A DNA stretch of 64,000 bases, taken from NCBI GenBank assembly GCA_028289425.1, contig JANQPL010000006.1:1-64000 (forward strand). Direction: 5' to 3'. Positions within the stretch are counted from its first letter, which is position 1; the number at the start of each line of letters is the position of its first letter. The stretch is from Alphaproteobacteria bacterium (GTDB taxonomy: Bacteria > Pseudomonadota > Alphaproteobacteria > JANQMY01). This document shows, in pieces, positions 42,730 through 53,780 of this stretch. Under the pieces are notes generated by a model. The model was not told the origin of the DNA, did not search any database, and was given only the letters and a program-made list of their open reading frames with translations. Made by a program: the position numbers and the translations under genes.

Positions 42730-44082
42730 TCAGCGCATTGCGATCAGGTCCGCGTCATCCGTCAGGACATAGAGAGTCTTGTTTGCAACGATCGGCGGAA
42801 TAAACGTGCCGTCGGGAATCGTGATGCCCCCCGTGACGCCACCAACATAAGGCGACACGGACACCGCAAATCCATCCGAAGAAACGACGATCAAGCGGTC
42901 ACCGGCCAGAACCGGCCCCGCCCATTCGATGGGATCTTCTTTCTTTTTCTCGTTGCGGTAGCGGGGTAATTGGGTGATCCAGCGGATACGCCCGTCGCGG
43001 CGGGAGATGCACAATACTTCCGCATCCAACGTCACCACATAGATAAAGTCGCCGGCGACCCAGGGCGTTTGCACACCGCCAATATCGCGGGTCCAAACCC
43101 GCTGCCCCGTGCGCGCATCGATCGATACCATGCGGCCCGAATGGCTAATGGCGACCACACGTCCGCGATCGAGCACCGGACGCCCGGCAATATCATTGAG
43201 CGCCGTCAGCGCCGTCAAATTGCCGGTGCGCGACAGGGAATCGCTCCAGGCGGTTTGGCCATTCTGCACGCGTAGGGCATACACTTCACCTGACGTATAC
43301 GGAACAATCACGATCTCGCCGGAGACCGCTGCGCTGGAGCTGCCCAGCAGGCCGGCCGACTCTGATATCCCCTGATGGTCCCACAGAACGCGGCCGTCCG
43401 CCGTGGCAAGGACCTGCAACTGATTGTCCGTCGTCGTAACGAATACCCGCCCGCCATCGGCGGTTGGTGACGCACGAAACGGCACGTCGAATTCTTTCTT
43501 CCAGATTTCTTCACCGGTCGCAGCATCCAGCGCGTGCACATTGCCGAACCCGGTAGAGACGAACAACCGTCCATCGTCAAAGGACACACCGCCGCCGAAT
43601 CCAGCCTGCGGGCTTTGCTTGCGCGGCGTCAGTTCCGTCCGCCACAACCGGTCGCCGGTTTCCGTATCGAAGGCCGCCACACGGGCCCTGGCATCCAACA
43701 CATAGATCCGCCCGTCGGCTATGACCGGGGTTGCGGTCAGCCGCGTATTGCCGCCAGACCCGGTGCCCACACGGGTGCGCCAAATCCGGCGCGGCGCGTC
43801 CCCCAATTCCAGATGATGCATCGCATGGCTGGCAAATCCCCCTGGCTGGGGCCAATCGGCATTCACATAGGGCTGTGGCAGCCGCACCTGCAGATCTGCG
43901 ATACGGGGGTCCGCCTCGAGCTGTTGCTCAAGCGTCAGAACGGAAATCCGTTCGCCCGGAAGTCGGTCTTTGCTGCCGCCGCTGGAACTAAAGATGTCGG
44001 ACACGGTTTCGCAACCGCCGAGCGGCAGCAGCGCCACCAGACCAACACCGGCAATCAATCGGGCAACGGTACGCACACTCAT
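42730..44082 (-). CDS. bamB: Outer-membrane assembly lipoprotein BamB
   Basis: 450 residues. The signal peptide ends at lipobox LPLGGC (Cys near residue 23). The mature protein is an eight-bladed PQQ-type beta-propeller, with blade motifs such as GRIYVLDARARVAAFDTETG and GRLFVSTGFGNVHALDAATG. BamB supports beta-barrel insertion by the BAM complex. AGGGGGAAG precedes the ATG at 44082, 20 bp after the upstream gene. der follows after 24 bp. Confidence 0.94.
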   Translation of the reverse strand: MSVRTVARLIAGVGLVALLPLGGCETVSDIFSSSGGSKDRLPGERISVLTLEQQLEADPRIADLQVRLPQPYVNADWPQPGGFASHAMHHLELGDAPRRIWRTRVGTGSGGNTRLTATPVIADGRIYVLDARARVAAFDTETGDRLWRTELTPRKQSPQAGFGGGVSFDDGRLFVSTGFGNVHALDAATGEEIWKKEFDVPFRASPTADGGRVFVTTTDNQLQVLATADGRVLWDHQGISESAGLLGSSSAAVSGEIVIVPYTSGEVYALRVQNGQTAWSDSLSRTGNLTALTALNDIAGRPVLDRGRVVAISHSGRMVSIDARTGQRVWTRDIGGVQTPWVAGDFIYVVTLDAEVLCISRRDGRIRWITQLPRYRNEKKKEDPIEWAGPVLAGDRLIVVSSDGFAVSVSPYVGGVTGGITIPDGTFIPPIVANKTLYVLTDDADLIAMR

Positions 44083-44102
44083 GGTCGACTTCCCCCTACT
44101 CA

Positions 44103-44825
44103 TTACTCACTTACTCCCGATTCCGAAGACTGCCCGTCCGGGTCTTCAATTACGACCGGTGCTGGCGATGCCTCTCCGCTCGGAGCATCCAATATGATCA
44201 GCATTTCGGTCGCCCGTGTGCGGATACTGATGGGTGTTTCAGGATCTTCCGCCAAGCGCTGAAAGCTTTGTATGGCCCTGGCCGGATCGTCATGCTTGAA
44301 CGCGGCGTATCCCAAGATCTCCAAAGCCGAAAATCGCCATGGCGTTTGGGATTCCGCCAGCGGCACAACCCGGTCGCGAATGTCGACATAAGGGGCGGAT
44401 TCCGCAAGCAGAACGGCAGCCTTGATTTGCGCCAGCCGCCGAAAAGAGTCGTCGATCGCCGGGTCGCCGGCAATCTCATCGAACAGCGCGATCGCTTCGT
44501 CGATCTTGTCTTGGTCGCCCAAAATCCCGGCCTTGCGAAATTTCGCCAGCGCCTGGTACCCCTCGGAGCCCGTCTTTGCCAGCGCCTCAAACGCCGAGAG
44601 CGCTTGGTCCTGCTGGTCGTTGCGGTCGAGTTCGGACGCGGCAATGTACGCATCCGCATAATTTAGGCGCTGCGAACTCTGATAGCCCTGCCAGATTTGG
44701 TAGCCCGCGGTACCGAAAACGATGATTACCACCACCGCAACGATCAGCATGCCCCATTCGTCCCAAATCTTTCTGTAGTTATCTTGACGAAGGTCTTCTT
44801 CGACTTCGCGGAAAATGTCGCTCAA
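44103..44825 (-). CDS. YfgM-like membrane-anchored TPR protein
   Basis: 240 residues. The N-terminus is cytoplasmic (FREVEEDLRQDNYRKIWDEWG), then comes one membrane helix at ~26-46, and the rest is periplasmic helical TPR-like (TPR_21 domain). The last ~20 residues are a Pro/Ser/Glu tail. YfgM interacts with the Sec translocon and periplasmic chaperones in E. coli, and its gene precedes bamB there too. First gene of the operon with bamB and der. Confidence 0.9.
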   Translation of the reverse strand: MSDIFREVEEDLRQDNYRKIWDEWGMLIVAVVVIIVFGTAGYQIWQGYQSSQRLNYADAYIAASELDRNDQQDQALSAFEALAKTGSEGYQALAKFRKAGILGDQDKIDEAIALFDEIAGDPAIDDSFRRLAQIKAAVLLAESAPYVDIRDRVVPLAESQTPWRFSALEILGYAAFKHDDPARAIQSFQRLAEDPETPISIRTRATEMLIILDAPSGEASPAPVVIEDPDGQSSESGVSE

Positions 44826-44982
44826 TCTAAACTCCGGCCATAGTCGTTTGTGGAATGTGCCAGGGTGGCGCCGTTCTTATATCTACTGACCCCGAAAAAT
44901 TGCGCGTAAGTTACATGGCACGCGCGAACATCGCAAATGGCCGGATTAATGATTTTTGGGAGGGTGCGGGCCCCGCCGCTCA

Positions 44983-45008
44983 GGGAGCCCACGCACAAAG
45001 GGGCTCCC
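44983..45008. repeat. Inverted repeat upstream of the yfgM-like gene
   Basis: GGGAGCCC (44983-44990) pairs with GGGCTCCC (45001-45008) around ten bases, without a T-run. The 265-bp gap 44826-45090 probably also holds the promoter of the yfgM-bamB-der operon; no gene is seen in it. Confidence 0.4.
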
Positions 45009-45090
45009 GTCACGGAGCGCGTTTTCGCTCGCTGAGAACGCCTTTAATACCCAGTTATGACAAGCGAAGCCTTTAAGCTTCCCCGCAGTT

Positions 45091-45324
45091 TCAATGGCGG
45101 GTCCGGGTTTCGGCCTGTTGGCTGGTAAATGCCGCCAGGAGACGGATATCTTTGTCGGTGATGCCGTCGCGGGTCATCATGATTCTGACAACGTCCGACT
45201 CAAGCAACGCATCAAGAGACAGTTCGTCAAACAAATCCGCATCAGACAACTCAGCCGCTTCAACGGCGCCTTGCCTGTACGCCCCCGGCTTCCTTTCCCC
45301 CTTACGTTTCAGAAATCCAAGCAT
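45091..45324 (-). CDS. Small hypothetical protein
   Basis: 77 residues, soluble. A basic start (MLGFLKRKGERKPGAY) is followed by an acidic helical middle (SDADLFDELSLDALLESDVV) and an end IRLLAAFTSQQAETRTRH. An excellent SD GGAGGAG lies seven bases before the ATG at 45324, which argues that the gene is real. It is 108 bp downstream of guaA on the same strand. Family not recognised. Confidence 0.6.
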   Translation of the reverse strand: MLGFLKRKGERKPGAYRQGAVEAAELSDADLFDELSLDALLESDVVRIMMTRDGITDKDIRLLAAFTSQQAETRTRH

Positions 45325-45432
45325 GGGCTCCTCCACGGGTCCAGAAGTCGACTTAATGGTTAACACAGCATAGCACAAATGGCGTGCCGGGTCCTAAGGG
45401 AAAGCATCAAGATTTAAAGACAGTTAAAGCCT

Positions 45433-46980
45433 CTATTCCCATTCGATGGTGCCGGGCGGTTTTGAAGTAATATCATAGACAACCCTATTTATCCCCTTGA
45501 CTTGATTGATAATTTGAGTTGCCACATTACCTAGGAAATCATGGGAAAAATCATAGTAATCAGCCGTCATCCCGTCGGTTGAGGTGACAGCCCGCAGCGC
45601 GCACACATAGTCATAGGTGCGTTCATCGCCCATCACACCAACAGTCCGAACCGGCAGAAGGACCGCGAATGCCTGCCAGATTTCGTCATAAAGTCCGGCC
45701 TTGCGGATTTCATCCAAATAGATCTGATCGGCCTGGCGCAGGATATGAAGCTTGTCCGCCGTAATCTCCCCCGGCAGACGAATGGCCAGTCCGGGTCCCG
45801 GGAAGGGATGGCGCCCGACAAAGGTTTCGGGGAGCCCGAGTTCGCGCCCTAAAGCGCGCACTTCATCCTTGAAGAGTTCGCGAAGGGGCTCCACCAGATC
45901 CATCTTCATGCGTTCCGGTAGGCCACCCACATTGTGGTGGGATTTGATGGTGACCGAGGGGCCGCCCGTGAAGGACACGCTTTCGATCACATCCGGATAA
46001 AGGGTGCCCTGGGCGAGGAAATCCGCGCCGCCAATCTTGTTGGCTTCCGCTTCGAAAACGTCGATGAAAGTGGAGCCGATGATTTTGCGCTTCTGCTCCG
46101 GGTCTTCCACGCCCTCCAGCCGGCTCAAAAACGTGCCGGCGGCATCCACATGAACCAAAGGAATGTTGTAAGTGTCACGAAACAGCGAGACCACTTGTTC
46201 CGGCTCGTTCGCCCGCATCATGCCCGTGTCGACGAACACACAGGTGAGCTGGTCGCCTATGGCTTCGTGCAGCAACACGGCCACAACGGACGAGTCCACC
46301 CCGCCGGATAGGCCACACAGAACCCGCCCATCGCCCACCTGTTTGCGGACGTGATCGATGGCGGCGGTTTTAAAAGCCCCCATGGACCAATCACCCGAGC
46401 AGCCGGCGACGCGATGAGTGAAGTTGCGCAACAGGTCGGCGCCACGGGGCGTATGCACCACTTCCGGATGGAATTGGACGCCATAGAAATGGCGTTCATC
46501 GTCAGCAATCGCCGCAAAGGGTGCCGAATGCGTGCTGGCGACCACCCGAAAGCCGTCCGGCAGGGAGATCACCCGGTCCCCATGGCTCATCCAAACGGGC
46601 TCTTCCGATCCGGTTTCGAAGACTCCATGAAACAGTGCGCAATCGTCTTCAATCTTGACGGTGGCGCGTCCGAATTCCCGATGGTCTGCGTTCTCAACCT
46701 GGCCGCCCAGCTGCGCCACCATGGTTTGTTCCCCATAGCAAATGCCGAGCACCGGCAGGCCCATGTCAAACAAGTGCGGTGGAGCCAAAGGCGGTTCATC
46801 CAGGGTAACGCTTGACGGACCGCCGGACAGTATCACGGCCTTGGGATCGAAACTCTGAAGCGCTTGGCCCGCTTTTTGGAAGGGGACGATTTCGCAATAA
46901 ACGCCGCTTTCACGAACCCGCCGCGCGATCAGCTGCGTGACTTGAGATCCGAAATCGATGATCAGTATACGATCGGTCAA
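45433..46980 (-). CDS. guaA: GMP synthase (glutamine-hydrolysing)
   Basis: 515 residues. The glutamine amidotransferase domain has nucleophile Cys in GICYGEQ and the His-Glu pair in [11 protein letters not shown]. The ATP-pyrophosphatase domain has [10 protein letters not shown], and the C-terminal dimerisation domain ends [18 protein letters not shown]. It converts XMP to GMP. The start must be a TTG at 46980 (then [12 protein letters not shown]), since no ATG or GTG is available without losing conserved residues. It overlaps the preceding TPR gene's stop as TTGA. Confidence 0.96.
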   Translation of the reverse strand: MTDRILIIDFGSQVTQLIARRVRESGVYCEIVPFQKAGQALQSFDPKAVILSGGPSSVTLDEPPLAPPHLFDMGLPVLGICYGEQTMVAQLGGQVENADHREFGRATVKIEDDCALFHGVFETGSEEPVWMSHGDRVISLPDGFRVVASTHSAPFAAIADDERHFYGVQFHPEVVHTPRGADLLRNFTHRVAGCSGDWSMGAFKTAAIDHVRKQVGDGRVLCGLSGGVDSSVVAVLLHEAIGDQLTCVFVDTGMMRANEPEQVVSLFRDTYNIPLVHVDAAGTFLSRLEGVEDPEQKRKIIGSTFIDVFEAEANKIGGADFLAQGTLYPDVIESVSFTGGPSVTIKSHHNVGGLPERMKMDLVEPLRELFKDEVRALGRELGLPETFVGRHPFPGPGLAIRLPGEITADKLHILRQADQIYLDEIRKAGLYDEIWQAFAVLLPVRTVGVMGDERTYDYVCALRAVTSTDGMTADYYDFSHDFLGNVATQIINQVKGINRVVYDITSKPPGTIEWE

Positions 46981-47450
46981 TTGGTTGCTTTTGCCTTATA
47001 CGCGTCGACGGCAGCATAGAGTTCTTGGTATTCCCTGCAAGCCTCCCCGCAAATACGCGACAGGCGGTCGAGCTTTAAAAGGGCTGAATCCAAATCTTCA
47101 GACGACAGGTCAGATTGTCCGCCCCAATTCAGCGCATTGAGTTCGTCGGGATTGATCGCAAGGGCGATACCAAAATACTTTTGTGCTTCCGGCTCGTTGT
47201 CGGTCTGCTGGTGACAATAGCCAAGATAGGCAAACGCCCGTGCATTTTTTGGGTCCGCCACGGCCGCTTGTTCGAACAGTTTGGTCGCTTCCTCGAAGCG
47301 CTTTTGGCTCACCAGCGCAATACCTTCGCTGAGCAAGCGTTCCGACGCGCGTTCGTATTGTTGCGTGTATCTTGCGGCGACGACCGGCGACAGAACGCTG
47401 AAGGCGACGCTCGCCGCGACCAGAGCCGTGATAAGCTTTCGGTTGCGCAT
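46977..47450 (-). CDS. Exported TPR-repeat protein
   Basis: 157 residues. The signal peptide runs from [15 protein letters not shown] to about VVAA. One to two TPR units follow ([51 protein letters not shown]), and then a helix with two Cys (ICGEACREY). It is translationally coupled to guaA through a four-base overlap, which is an unusual partner for a periplasmic protein. An in-frame start at 47501 is possible but adds a second hydrophobic stretch. Confidence 0.75.
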   Translation of the reverse strand: MRNRKLITALVAASVAFSVLSPVVAARYTQQYERASERLLSEGIALVSQKRFEEATKLFEQAAVADPKNARAFAYLGYCHQQTDNEPEAQKYFGIALAINPDELNALNWGGQSDLSSEDLDSALLKLDRLSRICGEACREYQELYAAVDAYKAKATN

Positions 47451-47527
47451 CTTCAATGAGCCAAAAATAAGCAGAATCCCCTGTAAAGTGCCAATTCTCA
47501 TGCTTCGTGGGGCGCCGTCAAGGGGCC

Positions 47528-48811
47528 CTATTCTTGTTTCTCAAGAACGTTAATGAAAAATCCGTCTGTATTATGGCGGTAGGGCGTGAGTTGAACGCCG
47601 TTAGCATTGCCATCGTCAAGCCCGCAAAGACCAGCTTTGGCGGCCAATTCATCCCACGCCATTGACGCGATTGCGCCGCATTGTTCTTCAAAAGAACGAA
47701 CAAGGTCTTGATTCTCCGGTGGCAAGACCGAACAGGTCACATAGACGAGGCGGCCGCCGGGCTTCACCAACATTTGAGCCAAGGCGAGAAGCTCATGCTG
47801 CGTTTTCACAAATCCCGCCAGCATTTGGGGCGTGAGCCACCAGCGCGCCTCGGGCCGGCGGCGCCACGTGCCCGAGCCGCTGCACGGCGCATCCACGAGA
47901 ACCACATCGGCCGCGTTAGCAAGTTCCTGAACCAGCACCTCTTCACCGCCTGACCCCAGGAGCCGCGTCTCGACGCATTCAACACCGGCCCGGCCCGCGC
48001 GGCGGACGAAGCGGTCCAGCCGACGCTGATCCACATCGCAGGCAATCAGCCGGCCTTGATTGCTCATGGCGGCGGCGAGTTGAAGGGTTTTGCCGCCCGC
48101 GCCCGCCGCCAGATCCACCACGAGCATGCCTTCTTCGACAGCGCAGATCTGCCCGGCGATCTGTGAGCCCAGATCTTGGATTTCGAATGCGCCTTCTTTG
48201 TAGAGGTCCAGATCCAGAAGCCGCGTGTCCTCCGGCAATTCAAGGGCGGTTGGACACAGCGGCGACGGTGTGGACGGGATGTCGAGGCGTTTCAGATCCG
48301 CTTGCAATTCGGGCAGCGTCGTTCGAACCGTATTGATGCGGATGAACAGCTGTGCGCGGCCGGACATCGCCGCCATTTCGTCCGCAAGATCGTCGCCAAA
48401 TTGGCGCTTCAGATGTGGCTCCAACCACTCGGGCACATTCAGCTTGGCCCACAGCGGCATATCCTCATCGCGCTGCCGGTTAAGCACATCGCGTTCGGCT
48501 TCGCTCAAAGCGGGCGGTCCATATTTTGTCCCGCTGAAATCCGTTTCGATGTGGGCAAGGTCCTGTCCTTCGCACCACCGCCGCAGACCCGCCACCAGCA
48601 GACGCACATCGTCGCTGCCCGCGCGCCAACGCAATTCCCCCATGTGCCGGAAGACTTGAAAAACGATCTCTTTAATTGCCGCCCGGTCCTTTGACCCCGC
48701 ATAGCGGTGTTGGCGCGCCCAATTGCGGAAATACTCGTCAAACCGGATCTGCCGGCCGAGCACGTCATCCAATATGTCGATGGCCGCTTGCGTGCGCGCA
48801 GCGGGCGTCAT
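47528..48811 (-). CDS. RsmB/RsmF-type rRNA cytosine-C5 methyltransferase
   Basis: 427 residues. The N-terminal helical part (to ~100) resembles a NusB-like region. The SAM-dependent domain follows with VVDLAAGAGGKTLQLA (motif I), VDAPCSGSGTWRRRPE (motif IV, PC pair) and VYVTCSVLPPENQ (motif VI, catalytic Cys). It methylates cytosine-5 in rRNA, probably 16S. GGAGA six bases before the ATG at 48811 sets the start. It lies between guaB and the TPR gene, in the same direction. Confidence 0.92.
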   Translation of the reverse strand: MTPAARTQAAIDILDDVLGRQIRFDEYFRNWARQHRYAGSKDRAAIKEIVFQVFRHMGELRWRAGSDDVRLLVAGLRRWCEGQDLAHIETDFSGTKYGPPALSEAERDVLNRQRDEDMPLWAKLNVPEWLEPHLKRQFGDDLADEMAAMSGRAQLFIRINTVRTTLPELQADLKRLDIPSTPSPLCPTALELPEDTRLLDLDLYKEGAFEIQDLGSQIAGQICAVEEGMLVVDLAAGAGGKTLQLAAAMSNQGRLIACDVDQRRLDRFVRRAGRAGVECVETRLLGSGGEEVLVQELANAADVVLVDAPCSGSGTWRRRPEARWWLTPQMLAGFVKTQHELLALAQMLVKPGGRLVYVTCSVLPPENQDLVRSFEEQCGAIASMAWDELAAKAGLCGLDDGNANGVQLTPYRHNTDGFFINVLEKQE

Positions 48812-48855
48812 GCTCATTCTCCAACATTGGCCCGACCGGCCTGGGCGTAAGGTGC

Positions 48856-50346
<1,491 letters not shown>

Positions 50347-50513
50347 TTAACTGGATGGCCAGAGGGCATATCACCAACGCATCGGCAAAGTAAAGATGCG
50401 GCGTGCTCTGGTTGCGCATGGTGCGCGCGAAATCGCCCTCCTGATGTAAGAAACGCCAGAGTTTATGGGGGTTTTAGAGCAAAACGGCAGCACGATTTAC
50501 AAAGCGGGACTGG

Positions 50514-51227
50514 TCACCGGGGGCCCTTAAACCCGCTCGCAATGACATACAACTCCGAGGAGCCGGCGCGACTCGCTTTGGGCTTCACATGGCGCACGGT
50601 CAAGAAGTGCCGTTTCATTTGGTCCAACAGGTCTCGTTCCGAGCCGCCCTGGAACACTTTCGCCAGGAATGTGCCCCCCGGATGCAGGCATTCCATGGCG
50701 AAATCGAGCGCCGCTTCACACATGCCCATAATTCTCAAGTGATCCGTCTTGCGGTGGCCGGTGGTTGACGGCGCCATGTCGGACAGAACCACATCCACTT
50801 TGCCCCCCAGGAGATGCTGCAACCGCTCGGGCGCGTCCGCATCCATAAAGTCCATCTGCACGATCTGTGCGCCCGGGATGGGATCCATTTCGAGAATATC
50901 AATGCCGATGACTTGAGCGTCACCGTCAGCGCCCACACGCTCCACGGCCACCTGCGTCCAGCCGCCCGGCGCCGCCCCCAGATCGAGCACCCGCGCATGC
51001 CGTTTTAGAAACTTGAACCTGTCGTCCATCTCGATGAGCTTGTAGGCGGAGCGCGAACGGTAACCCGCCCGCTTGGCGGCCGCCACATAAGGGTCGTTGA
51101 GCTGGCGTTCAAGCCAAAGTGTGGAGGACAAGCGACGGCCCTTCGCGGTCTTAACCCGTGTTTTCAGTTCGCGCCCTGTGGGCGACGCAGCGCGCTTCTT
51201 GCCGCTTTTGCCTTTTTTCGCTGGCAT
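50514..51227 (-). CDS. rlmE: 23S rRNA (uridine-2'-O-)methyltransferase RlmE (FtsJ)
   Basis: 237 residues. The N-terminal extension is basic ([11 protein letters not shown]). The Rossmann domain has [15 protein letters not shown] for SAM. The catalytic set is Lys in RSAYKLIE, Asp in VVLSDMAPS, Lys in FLAKVFQGG and Glu in [11 protein letters not shown]. It methylates U2552 of 23S rRNA late in 50S assembly. It is 41 bp downstream of the Ppx/GppA gene on the same strand, a frequent alphaproteobacterial arrangement. Confidence 0.95.
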   Translation of the reverse strand: MPAKKGKSGKKRAASPTGRELKTRVKTAKGRRLSSTLWLERQLNDPYVAAAKRAGYRSRSAYKLIEMDDRFKFLKRHARVLDLGAAPGGWTQVAVERVGADGDAQVIGIDILEMDPIPGAQIVQMDFMDADAPERLQHLLGGKVDVVLSDMAPSTTGHRKTDHLRIMGMCEAALDFAMECLHPGGTFLAKVFQGGSERDLLDQMKRHFLTVRHVKPKASRAGSSELYVIASGFKGPR

Positions 51228-51268
51228 GAGTTTTGGGTCTCGAAAGGATCGGAAAGCCGATTATAGGC

Positions 51269-52432
51269 TTAACTGGCCCCGGCAGGCACGGTCAATTGCG
51301 AGCCGACGGTGATTTGCTGTTCGTCTTGGGACGGATAATGCAGGCGATCCGCCGTCTCCATCAACGCCAGCAGCATGCCTTCCCTCAATCCCCTGTCGGC
51401 GACGCGCAGCCTTTCGCACGGCCAAACATTGTTAATCGCCTCGAGGATAGCGCAGCCGGCCACCACCAGGTCCGCCCGTTCCCGGCCGACGCAGGGTTCG
51501 GCAACGCGGGCTTGAAAATCCATCTGCGACAGGCGGCGCGCTACGGCCATCACATCGTCGAATGTGATCCATTTGCCGTCGACCCGGCGCCGGTCATAGC
51601 GCTTCAGTTCCAGATGCACGCCGGCAATGGTTGTGACCGTTCCCGATGTGCCGACCATGTGAAACGGCCGCGTCCGGTCGAACGGTCCAAGCTCTTCGGC
51701 AAAGCTGGTCAGATGAGGCATCACGAAATCGACCATGGTCTGGTAGACCTGGCTTGGAATATCATGGCCGCCGAACCGCTCCGCCAGTGAGATCACGCCG
51801 ATGGGGATGGAAGTCCATGCCTTGATGGTCACGGGTACATTGCCCGTAGGCCGATGATCCAAGTCGAGCCAAATCAGTTCCGTGCTGCCGCCGCCAATGT
51901 CGAACACCAGCGCGCCATCGCATTCCTGGTCTACCAACGGCCAGCAGCCCGCGACCGCCAGTTTGGCTTCTTCATTGGGCGTGATGATATCCAGCTCGAG
52001 GCCCGTGTCTTCGCGCACCCGCTCGATGAACTCGGCGCCGTTGGCCGCCTTCCGGCACGCCTCTGTCGCGACGCAGCGGTTGAGGGTGACGCCGCGCTTG
52101 CGCATCTTCGCAGCGCAGATGCCCAACGCCTCCAGCGCCCGGTCCATGGCAGCTTGGGACAAAGCGCCATTCTGGTCCAACCCTTCCCCTAATCTGACAA
52201 TGCGGGAAAACGAGTCGATGACGCGGAAACCCTTTTTGTCGGGCTTCGCCACAAGCAAGCGGCAATTGTTGGTCCCTAAATCAAGCGCGGAATAGATATG
52301 CCCCCAACGGCCGTTCGCGCCCGACTGGCCGCCACTCGCCGATGACTGACCATTCGCTGTCGGTTGGCCGGGCCCCTTTCCTAAGGACCGATCGAATTTC
52401 CGTTTGCCGCGCACACTTTCCAGTCTAGGCAT
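51269..52432 (-). CDS. Exopolyphosphatase / pppGpp phosphohydrolase (Ppx/GppA)
   Basis: 387 residues. An extra ~45-residue N-terminus rich in Gly, Ser and Gln precedes the ASKHA fold: YSALDLGTNNCRLLVAKP (phosphate-1) and LVFDIGGGSTELIWLD (phosphate-2), with MVGTSGTVTTIAGVH later. Enzymes of this group trim polyphosphate or convert pppGpp to ppGpp. The short form without a C-terminal HD domain is typical of alphaproteobacterial members next to rlmE. Confidence 0.92.
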   Translation of the reverse strand: MPRLESVRGKRKFDRSLGKGPGQPTANGQSSASGGQSGANGRWGHIYSALDLGTNNCRLLVAKPDKKGFRVIDSFSRIVRLGEGLDQNGALSQAAMDRALEALGICAAKMRKRGVTLNRCVATEACRKAANGAEFIERVREDTGLELDIITPNEEAKLAVAGCWPLVDQECDGALVFDIGGGSTELIWLDLDHRPTGNVPVTIKAWTSIPIGVISLAERFGGHDIPSQVYQTMVDFVMPHLTSFAEELGPFDRTRPFHMVGTSGTVTTIAGVHLELKRYDRRRVDGKWITFDDVMAVARRLSQMDFQARVAEPCVGRERADLVVAGCAILEAINNVWPCERLRVADRGLREGMLLALMETADRLHYPSQDEQQITVGSQLTVPAGAS

Positions 52433-52750
52433 CCTACCCCAGCATGCCTAAACCCCCCATTTTAGCCGTTATAGCAGTGTACCAGTTTGGGACAGATGAA
52501 GGAACGGGGCGGCCTCATGTTTCTTCGCATATGGTTTACGCGGGTCCCACGCTCCCCAAAACGGCGCCGAAATTTGGGCTATTAGCGGCATTTCAGGGCA
52601 GAATAGAGCGATTTACCGCTTCTTGAGAAATCCAGCCGACACTGGAGCCATCTGGAGGGCATGATTGATGTCAACTCATGATCATTTCCCAGAGTGCGTC
52701 GGGGCGGTGTTGGAGCCCCAATCCCCAAGCCCTAGTTTAGGGGATATCCG
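52433..52750. other. Gene-free stretch before the 34-residue ORF
   Basis: No gene is supported here. A 60-codon plus-strand frame (52444-52626) has no SD, no recognisable composition and no homology that I can see. It probably contains the promoters of the divergent Ppx/GppA gene and the downstream plus-strand genes. Confidence 0.4.
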
Positions 52751-52855
52751 GTGAGAGAGCCGGCGAGAGGCAGGCCGTGGTCGCGCCTGTTCAATCTGCT
52801 GATTGTCGCCTCAGCATTCTTTTTCCTATTCGCCTACGTCTATCCGGGACACTAA
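52751..52855 (+). CDS. Possible 34-residue single-span membrane peptide
   Basis: It starts at a GTG at 52751 with AGGGG seven bases upstream. The N-terminus is basic (REPARGRPWSR), then one hydrophobic helix (LFNLLIVASAFFFLFAYVY) and a PGH end. Basic-in topology and a strong SD fit a small inner-membrane peptide. The SMP-30 gene begins 82 bp later on the same strand. The family is unknown, and the evidence is composition and SD only. Confidence 0.42.
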   Translation: MREPARGRPWSRLFNLLIVASAFFFLFAYVYPGH

Positions 52856-52936
52856 AACGCCCCGCCGACGGCCATTGGCGCCGCTCGAGCCCCAGTGATA
52901 CGTTTGCCGCCCCAAAACGTATCCGGGAGATCCGCC

Positions 52937-53776
52937 ATGGCCCAAGTGAACACTCTTGCAGACGGGTTTCGGTTTACCGAAGGACCCAGATGGCACCAGG
53001 ACCGTCTGTGGTTTTCGGACATGCATGACCACAAGGTTTGGGCTGTGGACATTGACGGCAACAAGGAACTCATGGCCGAAGTTCCCAACGAACCGTCTGG
53101 ACTTGGCTGGCTGCCGGACGGCCGCTTGCTGGTCGTCTCTATGATCGATCGTAAACTCCTTCGACAAGACCCGGAAGGATTGGTGGTCGCGGCGGACCTG
53201 TCGGCGCTTACCGACCACCGATGCAATGACATGGTGGTGGATGCCCAGGGCCGCGCCTATGTAGGCAATTTCGGTTTCGATCTGCATGCGGATGAAAAGC
53301 CAAAGGCAACCTGCCTCATTCTTGCAGAAACGGACGGCTCGGTGCGCGTGGTGGCCGAAGATGTGATGTTCCCAAACGGCACCGTCATCACCCCGGACGG
53401 CAAGACCCTGATCCTGGGTGAAAGCTTCGGTGCCCGCCTGACCGCCTTTACGATTGGTGATGACGGATCGTTGAGCGACCGTCGGGTTTGGGCCCAGATG
53501 GACGGCGCTGCGCCCGACGGCATTTGCCTTGACGAAGAAGGTGCCATTTGGGTGGCCTCGCCGGTCGGCAATTGCGTGCTGCGGCTTGCGGAAGGCAGCG
53601 AGGTGCTGGACCGGATCGACCTCGATCGCGGAGCCTTTGCCTGCATGCTTGGGGGACCTGACCGGCGCCGATTGTTTATCTGCACCGCCAAGACGTCCCA
53701 CCCGGATAAGACCCATGAGCGCACCGCGCGCATCGATTTTGTCGATGTGAAAGTGCCGGGCGCCGGGCTGCCGTAA
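52937..53776 (+). CDS. SMP-30/gluconolactonase family hydrolase
   Basis: 279 residues folding as a six-bladed propeller. It begins with FRFTEGPRWHQDRLWFSDM, the blade that carries the metal-binding Glu. NDMVVDAQGRAYVGNFGF supplies the metal-binding Asn, and PNGTVITPDGKTLILGES and PDGICLDEEGAIWVASPV carry the later Asn and Asp. Members hydrolyse lactones with a divalent cation. GGGAGA six bases before the ATG at 52937 decides the start. Confidence 0.9.
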   Translation: MAQVNTLADGFRFTEGPRWHQDRLWFSDMHDHKVWAVDIDGNKELMAEVPNEPSGLGWLPDGRLLVVSMIDRKLLRQDPEGLVVAADLSALTDHRCNDMVVDAQGRAYVGNFGFDLHADEKPKATCLILAETDGSVRVVAEDVMFPNGTVITPDGKTLILGESFGARLTAFTIGDDGSLSDRRVWAQMDGAAPDGICLDEEGAIWVASPVGNCVLRLAEGSEVLDRIDLDRGAFACMLGGPDRRRLFICTAKTSHPDKTHERTARIDFVDVKVPGAGLP

Positions 53777-53780
53777 TTGT

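Noticed and set aside
44983-45008. Inverted repeat as an intrinsic terminator
   Set aside because: No T-run on either strand, so it was kept only as a repeat.
52444-52626. 60-codon plus-strand frame in the Ppx/SMP-30 gap
   Set aside because: No SD and no recognisable features; the GTG-started 34-codon frame further on is better supported.
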